A program made the position numbers and the translations under genes. Shown one piece after another: positions 1-11,105 of a stretch of DNA of 64,000 nt. Source of the DNA: Ignelater luminosus (lineage: Eukaryota > Arthropoda > Insecta > Coleoptera > Elateridae). The DNA is taken from NCBI GenBank assembly GCA_011009095.1, contig VTPC01090584.1, positions 112,156-176,155 of the forward strand, given 5' to 3'. Positions within the stretch are counted from its first letter, which is position 1. The number at the start of each line of letters is the position of its first letter. The notes beneath the pieces are model-generated. The model did not search any database, had not been told where the DNA came from, and saw only the letters and a list, made by a program, of their open reading frames with translations.

Positions 1-81
1 ATGAAATGAATGAAAAATAGAAACAAAAAAACAATTGTGTTGACTGTTGAGTTTGTGTATAAGTTACAGAGAACCCTTATA

Positions 82-110
82 TAACTATGTCCAGAAAGTA
101 AGTTCATTTT
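82..110. repeat. Left mariner terminal inverted repeat
   Basis: 29 bp, pairing with 1364-1392; the only mismatch is the second base (83 against 1391). The outer motif reads ACTATGTCCAGAAAG from 84. TA target site at 80-81. Confidence 0.95.
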
Positions 111-145
111 CTATTTCCCGTCGTTGCAGCGATGCGATCGCAGTT

Positions 146-159
146 CCGCGCATGCGCGG
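146..159. repeat. Subterminal CpG palindrome in mariner 5' UTR
   Basis: CCGCGCATGCGCGG is a perfect 14-bp palindrome lying between the left inverted repeat and the transposase start. A second palindrome, GCGATCGC, sits at 134-141. It is unusually CpG-rich for this AT-rich window. It could be a subterminal protein-binding or promoter element; that role is inference. Confidence 0.6.
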
Positions 160-223
160 CAATGACCTTGACGCCATTTTGAGTTAGTTATCTGCTTTTA
201 TCGTATCACAGTGCTTGTTTATA

Positions 224-1291
224 ATGGCGAAGGTAATTGAAAATTCCGCCGATTGCGAGATTAGATCAGTGATTCGGTTTCTCAATGCGAAAAATTTGAA
301 ACCAGTGGACATTCATCAACAGCTCCCTGAGGTATATGGACAGAATGTAATGAGTTATTCTATGGTTGTGAGATGGGTAAAAAAATTCAACAATGGCCGT
401 GTAAACGTGCACGATGAAGGAAGAAGTGGACGTCCATCATTGGTTAATGATGAACTTGTTCATGCAGTGAATGAAAAAATTAGAGGAAACCGTAAGTTTA
501 CGATTTCTCTTCTTTCTATGGAATTTCCCCTAATTTCACGATCCCTTCTTCATGAAATTGTTCATGACAAACTGGGATATCGAAAGCTTTGTGCACGCTT
601 GGTACCGAAAACTCTTACCGAGGATCACAAGAAAAAACGCCTAGGTGCTGCTCTTGAATTTTTGACTCGTTATCACAATGACGGGGACCATTTCCTTAAC
701 AGTATAGTGACTGAGGACGAGACTTGGGTAGCCTATGAGACACATGAGACAAAACGGCAATCGATGGAATGGAGGCACACATCGTCACCAGCAAAGACAA
801 CATCGAAGCCGAATTTGACAACCCGGAAAATCATGTGCACAGTGTTTTGGGACAGATGTGGTGTTCTTTTAGTGGACTTTCTACCACGGGGCGAAACAAT
901 TACCGCTATTGCTTACTGTGATACGCTAAGGAAACTGCGTCGTGCAATTCAGAATAAGCGCCGTGGAAAGCTCACTAGCGGCATTTTGTTGATTCATGAC
1001 AATGCTCGCCCACACACTGCAAACCTTACACAGCAACTTTTGACTCAATTTGGATGGGAACAATTTGACCACCCACCGTATAGTCCGGACCTTGCTCCCA
1101 GTGACTTCTTCCTGTTTTTAAGCCTAAAATCAAACCTCGCTGGCAAGAAATTCAATGACGACGATGAGATTAAAGAACATGTTGCAACTTGGTTACAGTC
1201 ACAGGCGTCAACGTTTTATGACGAAGGAATACAAAAATTAGTGCCACGCTACGATAAATGCTTACAAAATGGTGGTAGCTATGTTGACTAA
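224..1291 (+). CDS. Mariner transposase, intact, 355 aa
   Basis: Cut-and-paste transposase acting on the flanking inverted repeats. I start it at the ATG at 224 (MAKVIENS); an upstream in-frame TTG at 215 is not a plausible eukaryotic start. Residues about 10-70 form the helix-turn-helix DNA-binding part ending in GRSGRPS. A variant of the mariner WVPHxL motif is at about 125-135 (ARLVPKTLTEDHKKKR). The catalytic acids are D165 (TEDETW), D259 (HDNARPH) and D294 (YSPDLAPSDFF), with 34 residues between the last two: DD34D. There is no stop or frameshift, and the length is normal for the family. The 3' UTR has an AATAAA before the right repeat. Domestication is unlikely because both repeats and target duplications survive. 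Confidence 0.95.
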   Translation: MAKVIENSADCEIRSVIRFLNAKNLKPVDIHQQLPEVYGQNVMSYSMVVRWVKKFNNGRVNVHDEGRSGRPSLVNDELVHAVNEKIRGNRKFTISLLSMEFPLISRSLLHEIVHDKLGYRKLCARLVPKTLTEDHKKKRLGAALEFLTRYHNDGDHFLNSIVTEDETWVAYETHETKRQSMEWRHTSSPAKTTSKPNLTTRKIMCTVFWDRCGVLLVDFLPRGETITAIAYCDTLRKLRRAIQNKRRGKLTSGILLIHDNARPHTANLTQQLLTQFGWEQFDHPPYSPDLAPSDFFLFLSLKSNLAGKKFNDDDEIKEHVATWLQSQASTFYDEGIQKLVPRYDKCLQNGGSYVD

Positions 1292-1318
1292 TAGTTTTAA
1301 GTCTACAGATTCTTTTGC

Positions 1319-1324
1319 AATAAA
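1319..1324 (+). promoter_or_regulatory. Polyadenylation signal of mariner transposase
   Basis: AATAAA 28 bp after the stop codon and inside the element, so the transcript can end before the right inverted repeat. Confidence 0.6.
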
Positions 1325-1363
1325 TTATTTTTCCTAATATACATTTGTTTTATTTTACCAGGA

Positions 1364-1392
1364 AAAATGAACTTACTTTCTGGACATAGTGA
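1364..1392. repeat. Right mariner terminal inverted repeat
   Basis: Reverse complement of 82-110 with one mismatch. TA target duplication at 1393-1394. Confidence 0.95.
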
Positions 1393-1394
1393 TA

Positions 1395-3902
1395 CACTGC
1401 ATAATTCGATGTTGCAGTTAGGCATTAGTAACCTACTTATTTTTTTGTGTACCTACAGTTAATTGCGTAAAAAAACAAATACAAATCAAACAATTTTTTA
1501 CTCAATAAATATTGTTAAATGTTACTATAACATAACTATTGAATTCAAAAAATTATGATTTGATTATATTTAATTCAAAGAAAACGCAATTTAGTCAGAA
1601 ACGGTTCGTTGCACATTGATATTGTCAAGTTTCGCTCATTAAAACTAAAATGGTGTAAACACAATTTTTAAAAGATCTTAGACCCAAGACAATTATTATA
1701 TCCTGTGCTTTATCATATTGATAATGTTGACACATCCATCTAACTTCTAACCCTGAATATCGAAAGCACGATAACCAAGATTAAACTGACTATAGGTTTC
1801 AATACTAGACTAATTAAACTCAAAAACTAATAATAAATAAAATTGTACGTAATAAGACTATTACTACAAAAATTAGATCGTCTGACAGTGAGTAAAATAC
1901 TAAAATATTTAGGAAGCAGTGCATTGTTTTCATCCACCTAAATAATTTTTAAAGTTGGCATGGCTCCATAACATGCAATTTCCTTTGCTGCCATATTAGT
2001 TGCAGTTGTGAACCAATCAACCTCCAAATCTAGCAACGATAAAAATCCAGTCTCAAAAATATTTTCATTTTATACTAGCAAATATCTTTTCGATGTATCA
2101 AAAGAATGGAAGGGCAAAATAATTATTACGTCCGTAATTAAAGATCTTTTTTTCAGAAATTATTACTAATATTTACATTTCCCGGAAACGATTCGAGGAA
2201 AGCGCTATAATTATGTCAAGTAAATGAAAACGATTCAGAGAAAAATCAACACTCCTTTCTTATAGTGTTTATTTAGGCTACAAGAAAGTCTCATTTTTTA
2301 ATCAAATTAGTTTAACTTCAAAATATATCATTTGATAATTACACAGTAAAAATCCTCGAATATTTCAAAGTTAGTTATTTTCATTTTCAGTAAACACCAT
2401 ATTTCAGTCTTCACAATTAATTTTCCTTACAAATTTATTCTAAGGATTTAATCTATAAAATACTACCCTCTAGAGTTTCAAGTCTACATGTGCATATATT
2501 TCTAAGATATTGCTGACTCCTTGATCAAATAGAATTAGTAGCAAGATTAACGAACGTACGGTTTGGTCTTGACAATGATTCAATGAAATATACGCCTTAC
2601 GTTACTAGCACGAACCAAATGTGCCCATTAAGAGAGAATAATAAGTCGTATGTCCGCAGATTTATCACAACAATCGATTGGATTCCATTATCAGAGGCGA
2701 TTTATGATTTTCATTTTTTTGTTACTTATGAGTGTATTACTTATGATATTCGTAACCATCAGTTATTTGATCTTCTATTGACATATTTTGCAATTTTTGA
2801 AATAATATAATACTAAACACTAAGTTATAAAATTAAACTTGTTCGTATTAGCATTGCTGTCACCAATGCGGGTTTAACTTCCCCCACTGGGGGTTAGTAT
2901 ATTTCTGATTTCTCACTTTCAACAGTAATGCCTGCCAAACCCAAACAGCTTTTTAACTGAAACAAAATATAAAAATAATGCGGTTTTTGTATTTACTCAA
3001 AAGTTGCATGATTTATTACAGTTGTAAATGGAAAATGTTTTATGGTAGTGGTACATGGCTCGTTCAAATTAAAGTGGTATATACATATATTAAAGCTGCA
3101 ATCAAAAACGGTTATTTACGATGTATAATTGATAGAACTTTTCTGAGAGACTTTAATCATTTATGATGAGTTTTCGACTTCAGGTAATAATGTGACGGAA
3201 GCCTCAAAATTTTGATTCACCTAAAGGTCATTTCTTCAAATCTTATCTCGTCTCGAATCACAACGCGCTTTAGTGTCGGAAACCTTTCCAGTACAGTTTG
3301 TATGATATTGAATAAGATGACTTGTTCTATATCAGTGACGATTGAAAATAATTTTTCTTCTTACCTACATTTATTTAAACACTTTTCCGAAGTATTTATT
3401 GTAGTGGATATCCAGAATTCGACTTAACGAAATATAACCTTAACAAGCTGTCAATGTACAGATTTAAATAAACACAGAGATTTGTGACTCGGTCACAAGT
3501 GAGTTCTCTGACAACGAAAGGCAAACACGCATGAAAATAGCTCAAAGGTATTCAGGAATACAGATGTTTCAAATTAATTGAAAAATAGCTACCTCAGAAC
3601 TATTTCAGTCCAATGAATATTTCTAGGTAAAATAGCACTTTGAATTAAAAAAAACATATGTAGTAGATTATTTTTAATTTATGTCAACATAATTATTATT
3701 ATTTGCTTATCTGTACAATTTTTTACCATTTTGTGTTCATTTCCAATTACTAAACGTAAATCTGTTCATTTTTACATCAAATGGGTTTTTTCTGAGATTT
3801 TAAAAATTTCATCTGCTTTTTATAATTTTTGTTCTAAAAATGTTTATGTAACCTATTAATTAATAAAAAAGTTTAAAGTTAGACCGAGTTTCTATTAAAT
3901 GA
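1395..3902. other. AT-rich intergenic, nothing recognised
   Basis: Only short ORFs (62-75 codons, around 2583-3427) with no recognisable motif. A small C5/G5 hairpin lies at 2881-2893. I see no repeat boundary or transposon terminus. Confidence 0.5.
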
Positions 3903-4540
3903 TTAAATTATACGTAAAAAATATGAACGAAAAACCAATCTCAGTATCTCTTCCCATTTAATGTTTCCCTTCCATCTCTTTCTCTCTCTCCATACACCTT
4001 TTTCATTAATCTTTGTCTGCTCATTTTTTGTATATATCTCTTCCATCTTCATTGCCTTTGTTGTATTGTTATCTCTATTATGTCTAATTTTGATTATATC
4101 TTTTCTTGTCTTTTTCTGTAGTATTTTCCTTGGGAATCTCATTTCTATACTGTTCAGTTTACTCTTTTGTCTCTCTGTCGTCTAACTTTTACAAAAGTAT
4201 GAAAGTATTGATATTACCATCTTTCTAATTACTTCTGCTTTGAAATTTGCGGGTATTTTTATTTTTACTGAGAAGTATGGTCTTTATGTTATTAAATAAT
4301 CTTCCTCTTCTTGCAGTTTTATCGTTTAATCATCCAAGGACTCCTCCTGAGTTTGTAAATCTGTCTACTTGTTCTAATGATGGTTGACTTTATTTTTTCA
4401 TGTTTATGTTCATACTATTCTTCTTGAATTTTTCGTTGTAAATATTTACATTATGTAGCAGTTCCCTTTCCTTTTCAGTTATAATCGCCATATCATCCGG
4501 GTAGCACAATTCAGCTTATAGCTTCTATCCTGGTGTTAGT
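3903..4540 (-). pseudogene. LINE reverse transcriptase relic, 3' half
   Basis: Read on the minus strand, the block begins with CYPDDMAII (about 4510-4484), a damaged form of the catalytic YADD box of non-LTR reverse transcriptases. It continues with thumb-region text such as LEQVDRF (about 4375-4355) and RLFNNIKTILLSK. It then runs through MRFPRKILQK and a basic tail resembling the C-terminal region of RTE/L1-like endonuclease-reverse transcriptases. Several stops and frameshifts break it. The alanine of YADD is proline here. The 5' half of what looks like the same element lies at 6880-8200 on the same strand. Confidence 0.7.
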
Positions 4541-6879
4541 TACGGATGAAGCTGGGATTAGAGACCCATCAATAGTGTAATCATATACATAATAGGTATG
4601 CCATCTAAAATGCTAATTTTACTACAGTCGAAGACGGGTCGTGGGCTAATAAAGCTTAGAGCAAGCGATATGCTATAGTAGGGATACGATAATCTTGGGG
4701 TTATTAAAGTTAATAGGGCGCCAGCTGCAGTTGTATGACGATGACCTAGTTTTGAATAGAAGATCCTACAGCTGATCTTCGTATATGTGTCAATTGGCAA
4801 GATGTTAGCAGAGTCGAACCACGGGTTCGAATATTACACAGAAATAAAATAGAGACTATACTGTACTCTAATAAGATATCTTATTATCATAAAGTAAACT
4901 TAAGGTACTCGTGTTAGAGAATCGATGCCACCGATTCCTGGACAGCTGTTCCCTGTAATTAAATCAGTATGCTCTCAAGACAATAAAAGATCAAGGTAAG
5001 TTAATACATATATTAGCATACTGTAAACCAAATAAATATACAAGAGAAGGTTACAGCAATCCGGTTACACAATTGGAACATAACACAGTTCTGAGTAAAC
5101 AGTTAGAAACAAATAAACAAAGCACACAAAACAAATAAATATACGGTAAACAAGACCGGACGAAACGTATACGTATTTACAGTTTAACAATCCAGCACGG
5201 TACATTCAGTACTGGAACAAGAAAGCCAAACGACATACATAATATGAAATAACCGTAAATATTTGAAATAAGATTCGTTGATCTATTATGATAGAAGCAT
5301 AAATAATAACACGAACAAACGGGGCAATAATTAATGCGAAGTTTAGCTTTAAAATCACCACCTGCCGAAACTCTCGATCGTATAAATAGACAAATAATAT
5401 GTTAAGCCATACTCTCTTTAATGTTATGGTTAAACAAGACCATCCAAATAAAGTTATTGAAGAACAAAGCGTTACGTTAATAATCTTCAGAATGTATAAA
5501 CAACAAGGATAAATGTTAATTATATAAAAATTTTGTTCATAGAGAGTAAACAAATAAAAGTTATGGAAATTCAGAACAAGACAGTTACGTTATAATTAGA
5601 CATGTAATCTAATTTAACGGTCCTGTCGCCACTGTGAACGGTTCAACAGGTTTTTCGCTAATAGCAACTGGTGTTCGCAGGTCTTTCACTAGTTCGAGAC
5701 GATCGGTGGTGAGAAGATAAAGTTGCAGATGATGTTCGCAAATGATTGCGATGACAGATTGGCAATTGGGGGTTTGCCAATAATGCTTCTTCATAAAGAA
5801 ATAATAAAAATAGGTAGCGATATTCACCTATCACGATTCGATTATTATAAGCAAGGTCGGCTATTAGAGTTCGGTGCACTGAAGTCGCGACACTTTTGCA
5901 CAACTTATATTACAACGATAACACATAAATATGTACAGGTGTGGACGTCTTTCTCACACGATCGGTAATGCGATATTTTAATCACGTTATAAAATATCTG
6001 AGTAGAGTACGGCAGTACGAATCTCATATAAAAATTCGAAGAACAAAAAGAGTTCAAATACGGTACGATAATGAACTGAACGGTAGAATGAGAGTCTAGT
6101 TGTGGGATTTTACTGGAGCGGTCCGCTGGTCGGAGAAGTGTTGAAGGTACGAGAATACGGAATTTGATACATTCGGACTTACCGGGAATGATGATTAGTT
6201 AATAGATCGAAGACAGAGTTCAATCGCGCAATTTATACTCAGACTTTGCACCTTATTAGAAGTATCGACTTCACGGTATTACGTGAAATTTCTTAAGTTC
6301 CAAGTACCCTACAACGCGAAAGCGTGTTGACCTGACGGTAGCTAACGGAAGACTCCACAAGTTATCAAGCGACAAATGCCAATTCCAACACCTCAAGAGG
6401 GTTGAACTAGCAGGTAACTGGTTATAGAAAGAATCGTATGTTTAGACAATCCAATCAACTATTGCAAACAGGGTGGGACATAACGAGAATTTGCATCTTG
6501 CATATGATGTTTGCAGGAACCATAAATGTTACTTATGCTTCTCAAGCTGACAAAATTTATAGTTTAAGGGGAAATAAAACTATCAGATAAGGGTTCAAAT
6601 GTTTACAAAATAGCATAAATGCAACGAGAAAAATAAGCATTCAGAGGTAGAATTTGCCTCTAATTTAATTTTTAATAAAACAGTTCACAAAAGAGTAGCA
6701 TAGAATTTTAACGTTCTCACGACATAAATTCTGTTAATGTCAGAGCCATTAAACTAAAGATTTTTATATTAGAGAAAGACGTTAAACTTACATCTAAAAG
6801 GAAATAATGTATTTACAGGGGCGAAAAGATTTATAACAAGAAAGCGATTATTGTTATTTATAAAAATAAATAACTTAGT
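4541..6879. other. Block separating two LINE halves; identity unknown
   Basis: About 2.3 kb between the endonuclease/early-RT half and the late-RT half of a minus-strand LINE. No convincing coding region or terminal repeat is visible. Small marks are an 18-bp perfect palindrome at 4869-4886 and, on the minus strand near 5640-5620, a TGGCGACAGGAC string that resembles an arginine-tRNA primer-binding site of LTR elements. I could not find the long terminal repeats that would confirm an LTR element. Confidence 0.35.
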
Positions 6880-8200
6880 ACGGAAAGTTTGTTAATTAGC
6901 AAATGTTCCCAACTGTATTTCCTATTTCTTCCTTAACCTTAAGTGTAGAATCCTTGCATATAATTTACGCAGTAATGTTATGCCTCTGTAGTTTTTAAAT
7001 CCTTGCTGCCTCTTTTTTTCCTGCTGTTATCCTTTATTGTGGTTATTGTATTTTATTGTTACCATGTTGATTCTCTGCATTCTCTTCCAGCATTTCCTCA
7101 AAATATTTTCCGTACCTATCCATCATCATATCTTCTTCTATTAGTATATCTCCCTTTTTATCTTTGTTTGCTTATAAACTCCTCATTTACCTTAGCATTC
7201 CGTAGAAGAGCTTTTGACTTTCGATGTAGGCATTGGTAATTTCATCTCCAGATTAATTCCATATCTTTTGTTTACTTTCTTCTATTAATCTCCTTTTCCC
7301 TTAATACTCGTCACAATCCTCTAGTATTTTGGTCAAGTACTTTTTTGAATTCTTTGATTAAACCAAGCCGTCCCTTTTGATTGTTCATTTCTAATGTTAG
7401 CCGTTTTACATTTCCTGTTTGCTACATCTTCTATTCCGTTCTTAAGCTTGTTCCATCTCATTTCTACGTCTGCCTTATTTATACTATTCGGTTTTTTTTA
7501 GTTCTGTTTGGTTTTTTTTATTAAATTTGATAGTCCCAATTTATATATTTTAGTTTTTTTCTTTATTACTTTTATTTTGTTTTCTTTAAGCTAAAGTCAT
7601 CACTTCCTATTTCTGCTCGTTTCTTAATTTTTGTAGCTTTAAATCTTTTCCAGATATCTGCATTTACCAAGAAGTAATCAAATTGTTGATCCCTTATTCC
7701 TCCTTAGTTTTTCTCTTGTAGATTTATGTATTTCTTCATGCTTACCTATATGTAGTATTTACTACTTTTAGATCATTTTCTATACATAGTTTTAATATTC
7801 TATTTTCATCACTTTTTTTCTTTGTCTAACTATCTTTCTAGTGTGCCGTTTATGTTCCCTACTCTCCCGTTAAGATGTTCCATTAAGTACTTTGTTGTTG
7901 TTTTTTTGCTTTCTCTAGTTCTTTTTGTATTTCTTCAAAGAATTTGTTCTTTTCTTCTATACCTATTTGCGTTGTCGTTAGGTGCATACTGCGTATCCTA
8001 GTCTACACGTACCATTTTTCTGATTTGAGAAGCTTTCTCATTTACGTACCTTGTTTTTCTATAATTATTGCGACTCGTTTCTTTTTTTTTAGTTATACCT
8101 AAGATTTTCACTTTCTTCTATACATTTCTTGAATTAGTTTTTTTTTCTCTTTTACCTACCTTAAATGTATTGCTTTTTTCTATCATCATCTCAATTTGTG
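6880..8200 (-). pseudogene. LINE relic: endonuclease, linker and early RT
   Basis: Minus-strand reading shows, in order, endonuclease-like text: VKILGI (about 8110), RVAIIIE (about 8070), QYAPND (about 7985) and LNGRVGN (about 7875), the last resembling the GDFNARVG box. A linker follows with ADVEMRWNKLKNGIEDVA (about 7475-7420), and then KNYRGITLL (about 7000-6970), the conserved start of the RT fingers. It ends near EIQLGTF at about 6890, where QCGFRKGRS would be expected. Many stops and frame changes make it a dead copy. The missing RT core should lie between here and 3903-4540, which carries the YxDD box onward. Confidence 0.7.
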
Positions 8201-10640
8201 TCAAGACAAAATTGGCAGATGTCAGTTATATGAAAGATTACTCTCACTGACATCCTGACATTGATAAATACTATTTATTAATTGTAGTTACGCTTAATCG
8301 CCATTAATTTTGATATTAGTTAGGTCCACTTCTACAATCATTGGATAAGCTTTTTTAGGAAATTATTGTCATAGATACAGCTGTTGTCTGATATTTTCAC
8401 AGTTGTACCTATGTGGGACTAAGAGTAGAGAGCACATAGGAAAGTAGAAATTTAATTCTGGATTTTAATTCTGCAAAGATATAAAGTAGATAAGATTTTT
8501 TTAATAGAACGCTTACTTGATTTTGGCACCGCTGAATCGTTCCGTTTGAATACTTATTATTGTTTATGTGTTCGCTTGAAAATTATTTACAGAAACATGG
8601 TAATAATATATTGCCAGAACAAAAGTTCCACTAGTTATCTAAACAATACAAAAATTTATTAGTTCAACGAAGTCAAAGTTAAGGTATAAGTACAGTGAGC
8701 AATAGAATACGAATGCAGTTGGTCGACCGATATAGCAATTTTCATTAAATGGCTCGACAAATGTGTAGAAATTATAAGAATCTGAAAAAAAAGTAAATCT
8801 GAGCAAAACCAAATGACTTCATTTTATACATTACCCTAAAACTTCTTTAAAACTTCATCAATCAAATCATACATTATAGTAATGTTCACTTACTTCAATT
8901 TTTACATCAGATAGTTTATATTCAGTAATCTTCGACAGGACAACTGCATACAATCCATAGCACACAAGTTATGCAATGGTTCAAGATCAAGTACTAGGTG
9001 TTAGAAATCAAGATATTATCGTGAAAATGCGTTTCTAGCGTGATGATCTTTTACAGCGAGACATTCGATGTTTAGAAATTAACAACAACCTTTAACATTG
9101 CAATTATAGAACACTGCAAATAAAGTTACCAACAAGGCTGTTTAATACAGTTCTGTTATCTACTTTATTATTTATATTTCAGAAATCTCAGTCATCGTAA
9201 GCAGCTCTTTTGAATTCCTTACATTCTTTAATATTCTCCACAATAAAGATCTCAAAGTACTTATACACAAATCCTGCAATTCGTGCTTTTTTATATTATA
9301 TGGGATTTTATTGTGACAAAGAAGAAAAGAGCGTTTATTATAGCTTCTAGTGAATTTCTCAGATGTAGTAAACTGCTGAGATTTTAATAGAAATGTTTTT
9401 TATTTCAGTATTTATACTGTTGTAGATATTAGAAGAAAGTAATTGCTTTTCCGAAAATTCTTAATATTTTTATATTAAAAACATTCTAATAAGCAAATAT
9501 TGCGCGTTGAAGAATTTAAAACTAATAAATTTCTCTAAAGAACAAATTACTCATTCTGCCTGAAATATGAACCCGGCATGAAAGTAGAAACTAAGGCGAA
9601 TATAAAATTAAACTGGAATAGGCAATAAAATTTTACTACCGCCAATAAAAAGTTTTTTTCTTACGCAAGACCATCTCAAAAAGTAGCATTATCAGAATGA
9701 AGATTCATTTCAGACGAACTTCTTAAAAATAAGACTTCGAACTATTGGAAATATCCAACAAAGCACAATAAAATGCTCTCTGGTCCATTAGACGGTGGTC
9801 GGAATTCAGATAAATCAATATAAGGAAATGTAACAGTTCTACAAGGAACTCTGGTGATTCTTCCCTATTTCTGTCTTTTTTCTACTGGACCATAAAATAG
9901 TATAAATTTTAAAAGTGAAATAATGTTTAAATAATTTTCCGCAGAGTGCAGGAAAACCTCGGACTGAATTTTATAAATATTTCATATCTTGGATTTGACG
10001 CTTTTGACGTTTGTTTTCAATTTAAGATATTTTCTGAGAAAGGGGTCTTATAATATTAGCGTGACTTTTAAGGTAAAATGTTGATGTTGACATACAACTC
10101 ACTTTTGTTTTCTGCTGTCACCTACGGGACAAGTTGGAAATATTCAGACAAGACTGAACCTGCGGCAAAAAAAAGGTAAAATGGTTATGTAAAAACTTCT
10201 CAAGAATATTATTACCGTTGGAAAACACCTAACTTGAAAAAATATAAAACTTGATGTTTTAGTGTTGTCTTCTGTAGAGGATTGACAAATGTATATGGCA
10301 AATTTTAAAAGATATTTGAGTAAATAGTACGAAGCTACATATTAATAAAAAGCTACAATCTGACAAAGATTCTTTTCTTGAGTGCTAATTAGATTTTATT
10401 ACTTTATTACTATTATTATTATTTCCTAGTAATTGCTGATTCTAATAGATTCGTAGTATAGCTTGCTAAAGTGTCAGTCTAACAGCTTTGATGTTATTTA
10501 TCATTTATTGCAGAATTGTTTAATTCTACTACTTTCATTCCCTAATTTATAGTTAGTGTTTCCAACATATTGGGTTTCACCAATCAAAATAATTAAAATC
10601 AATATTTGATTAGGTTAGTTGCTCTTTTTCTCTGTCTATT
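8201..10640. other. AT-rich intergenic, nothing recognised
   Basis: No ORF with a recognisable motif, no terminal repeat and no microsatellite beyond a short ATT run near 10405-10425. Confidence 0.5.
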
Positions 10641-10647
10641 GGAATAA

Positions 10648-10694
10648 AATAAAATAGAAGAGAAGAGAATAGAATAGAATAGAATAGAATAGAA
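10648..10694 (-). repeat. TAGAA microsatellite, probable LINE 3' tail
   Basis: A run of AGAATAGAAT units. Read on the minus strand, it is preceded by AATAAAG and consists of TTCTA units, the arrangement at the 3' end of many jockey/CR1-like LINEs. The minus-strand jockey RT relic lies just upstream at 10870-11105, so I read this as that element's tail. That link is inference. Confidence 0.6.
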
Positions 10695-10869
10695 CTTTAT
10701 TTCAAGTTCAGTTTTACATTGAATTAATTATATAATAAAGCAAAAAATGAAATAATGTCTAACTAATTACAAACTTAATTAAATAATCGCTAATACTATA
10801 AGGTGAATTCAGCAGGGAGTTTATTGTGACTTTTTATAAACATACATGAAGGATTTTTTCAGTTACATT

Positions 10870-11105
10870 TAAATGATGTCTGGGACAATAAATATCTACC
10901 GATTATGCTTCCTTGTGGAACGCCACTTTCGTTACTTATAATGCTGGATTTCACCCAGCAGCCATCTTTTATAATTGAAACTCTTTGTTGGCGATTTCAT
11001 AGGTAAGATTCAAACCATAGAATTGCATTTCATTTAATTCCATGATTTTTTGATGTTTCAATTAAATATTTTCTATGGATACAATCACATGCATCACATA
11101 TAAAA
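10870..11105 (-). pseudogene. Jockey-like LINE RT relic, catalytic-side fragment
   Basis: On the minus strand the fragment reads CDCIHRKYLIETSKNHGIK, where DLSKAFDCVDH is expected, then WFESYL, NRQQRVSI, SSIISNESGVPQGSIIG. These are the consecutive RT motifs of jockey/CR1-type LINEs (palm start, the WF-SYL-NR motif, then SGVPQGS). One stop sits in the SYL-NR junction. Only about 200 bp separate it from the TAGAA tail, so the YADD region and thumb are deleted. The upstream RT part of the same type is at 12620-12890, beyond an inserted plus-strand LINE. Confidence 0.75.

Larger units (their letters stand above)
82..1392 (+). mobile_element. Complete mariner (DD34D) transposon
   Basis: A 1311-bp element with 29-bp terminal inverted repeats that match at all but one position, flanked by TA at 80-81 and 1393-1394, the target duplication expected of the IS630/Tc1/mariner superfamily. 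One transposase gene fills it in the plus direction. Length, repeat size and TA duplication are all usual for mariner. The frame is undamaged, so this copy looks young compared with the other mariner pieces at 25.6 and 63.4 kb. Whether it is active cannot be told from sequence alone. Confidence 0.95.

Noticed and set aside
215..223. Upstream TTG as start of the mariner transposase
   Set aside because: TTG is not a normal eukaryotic start, and an ATG with family-like MAKV follows at 224.
4800..4835. Second tRNA-like site (GGTTCGAAT)
   Set aside because: No A-box at proper distance and no foldable arms.
5206..5553. 115-codon minus-strand ORF rich in hydrophobic residues
   Set aside because: Typical translation of T-rich DNA; no family recognised.
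5590..5660. LTR retrotransposon called from a PBS-like string
   Set aside because: No long terminal repeats or pol text found nearby; kept only as a remark.
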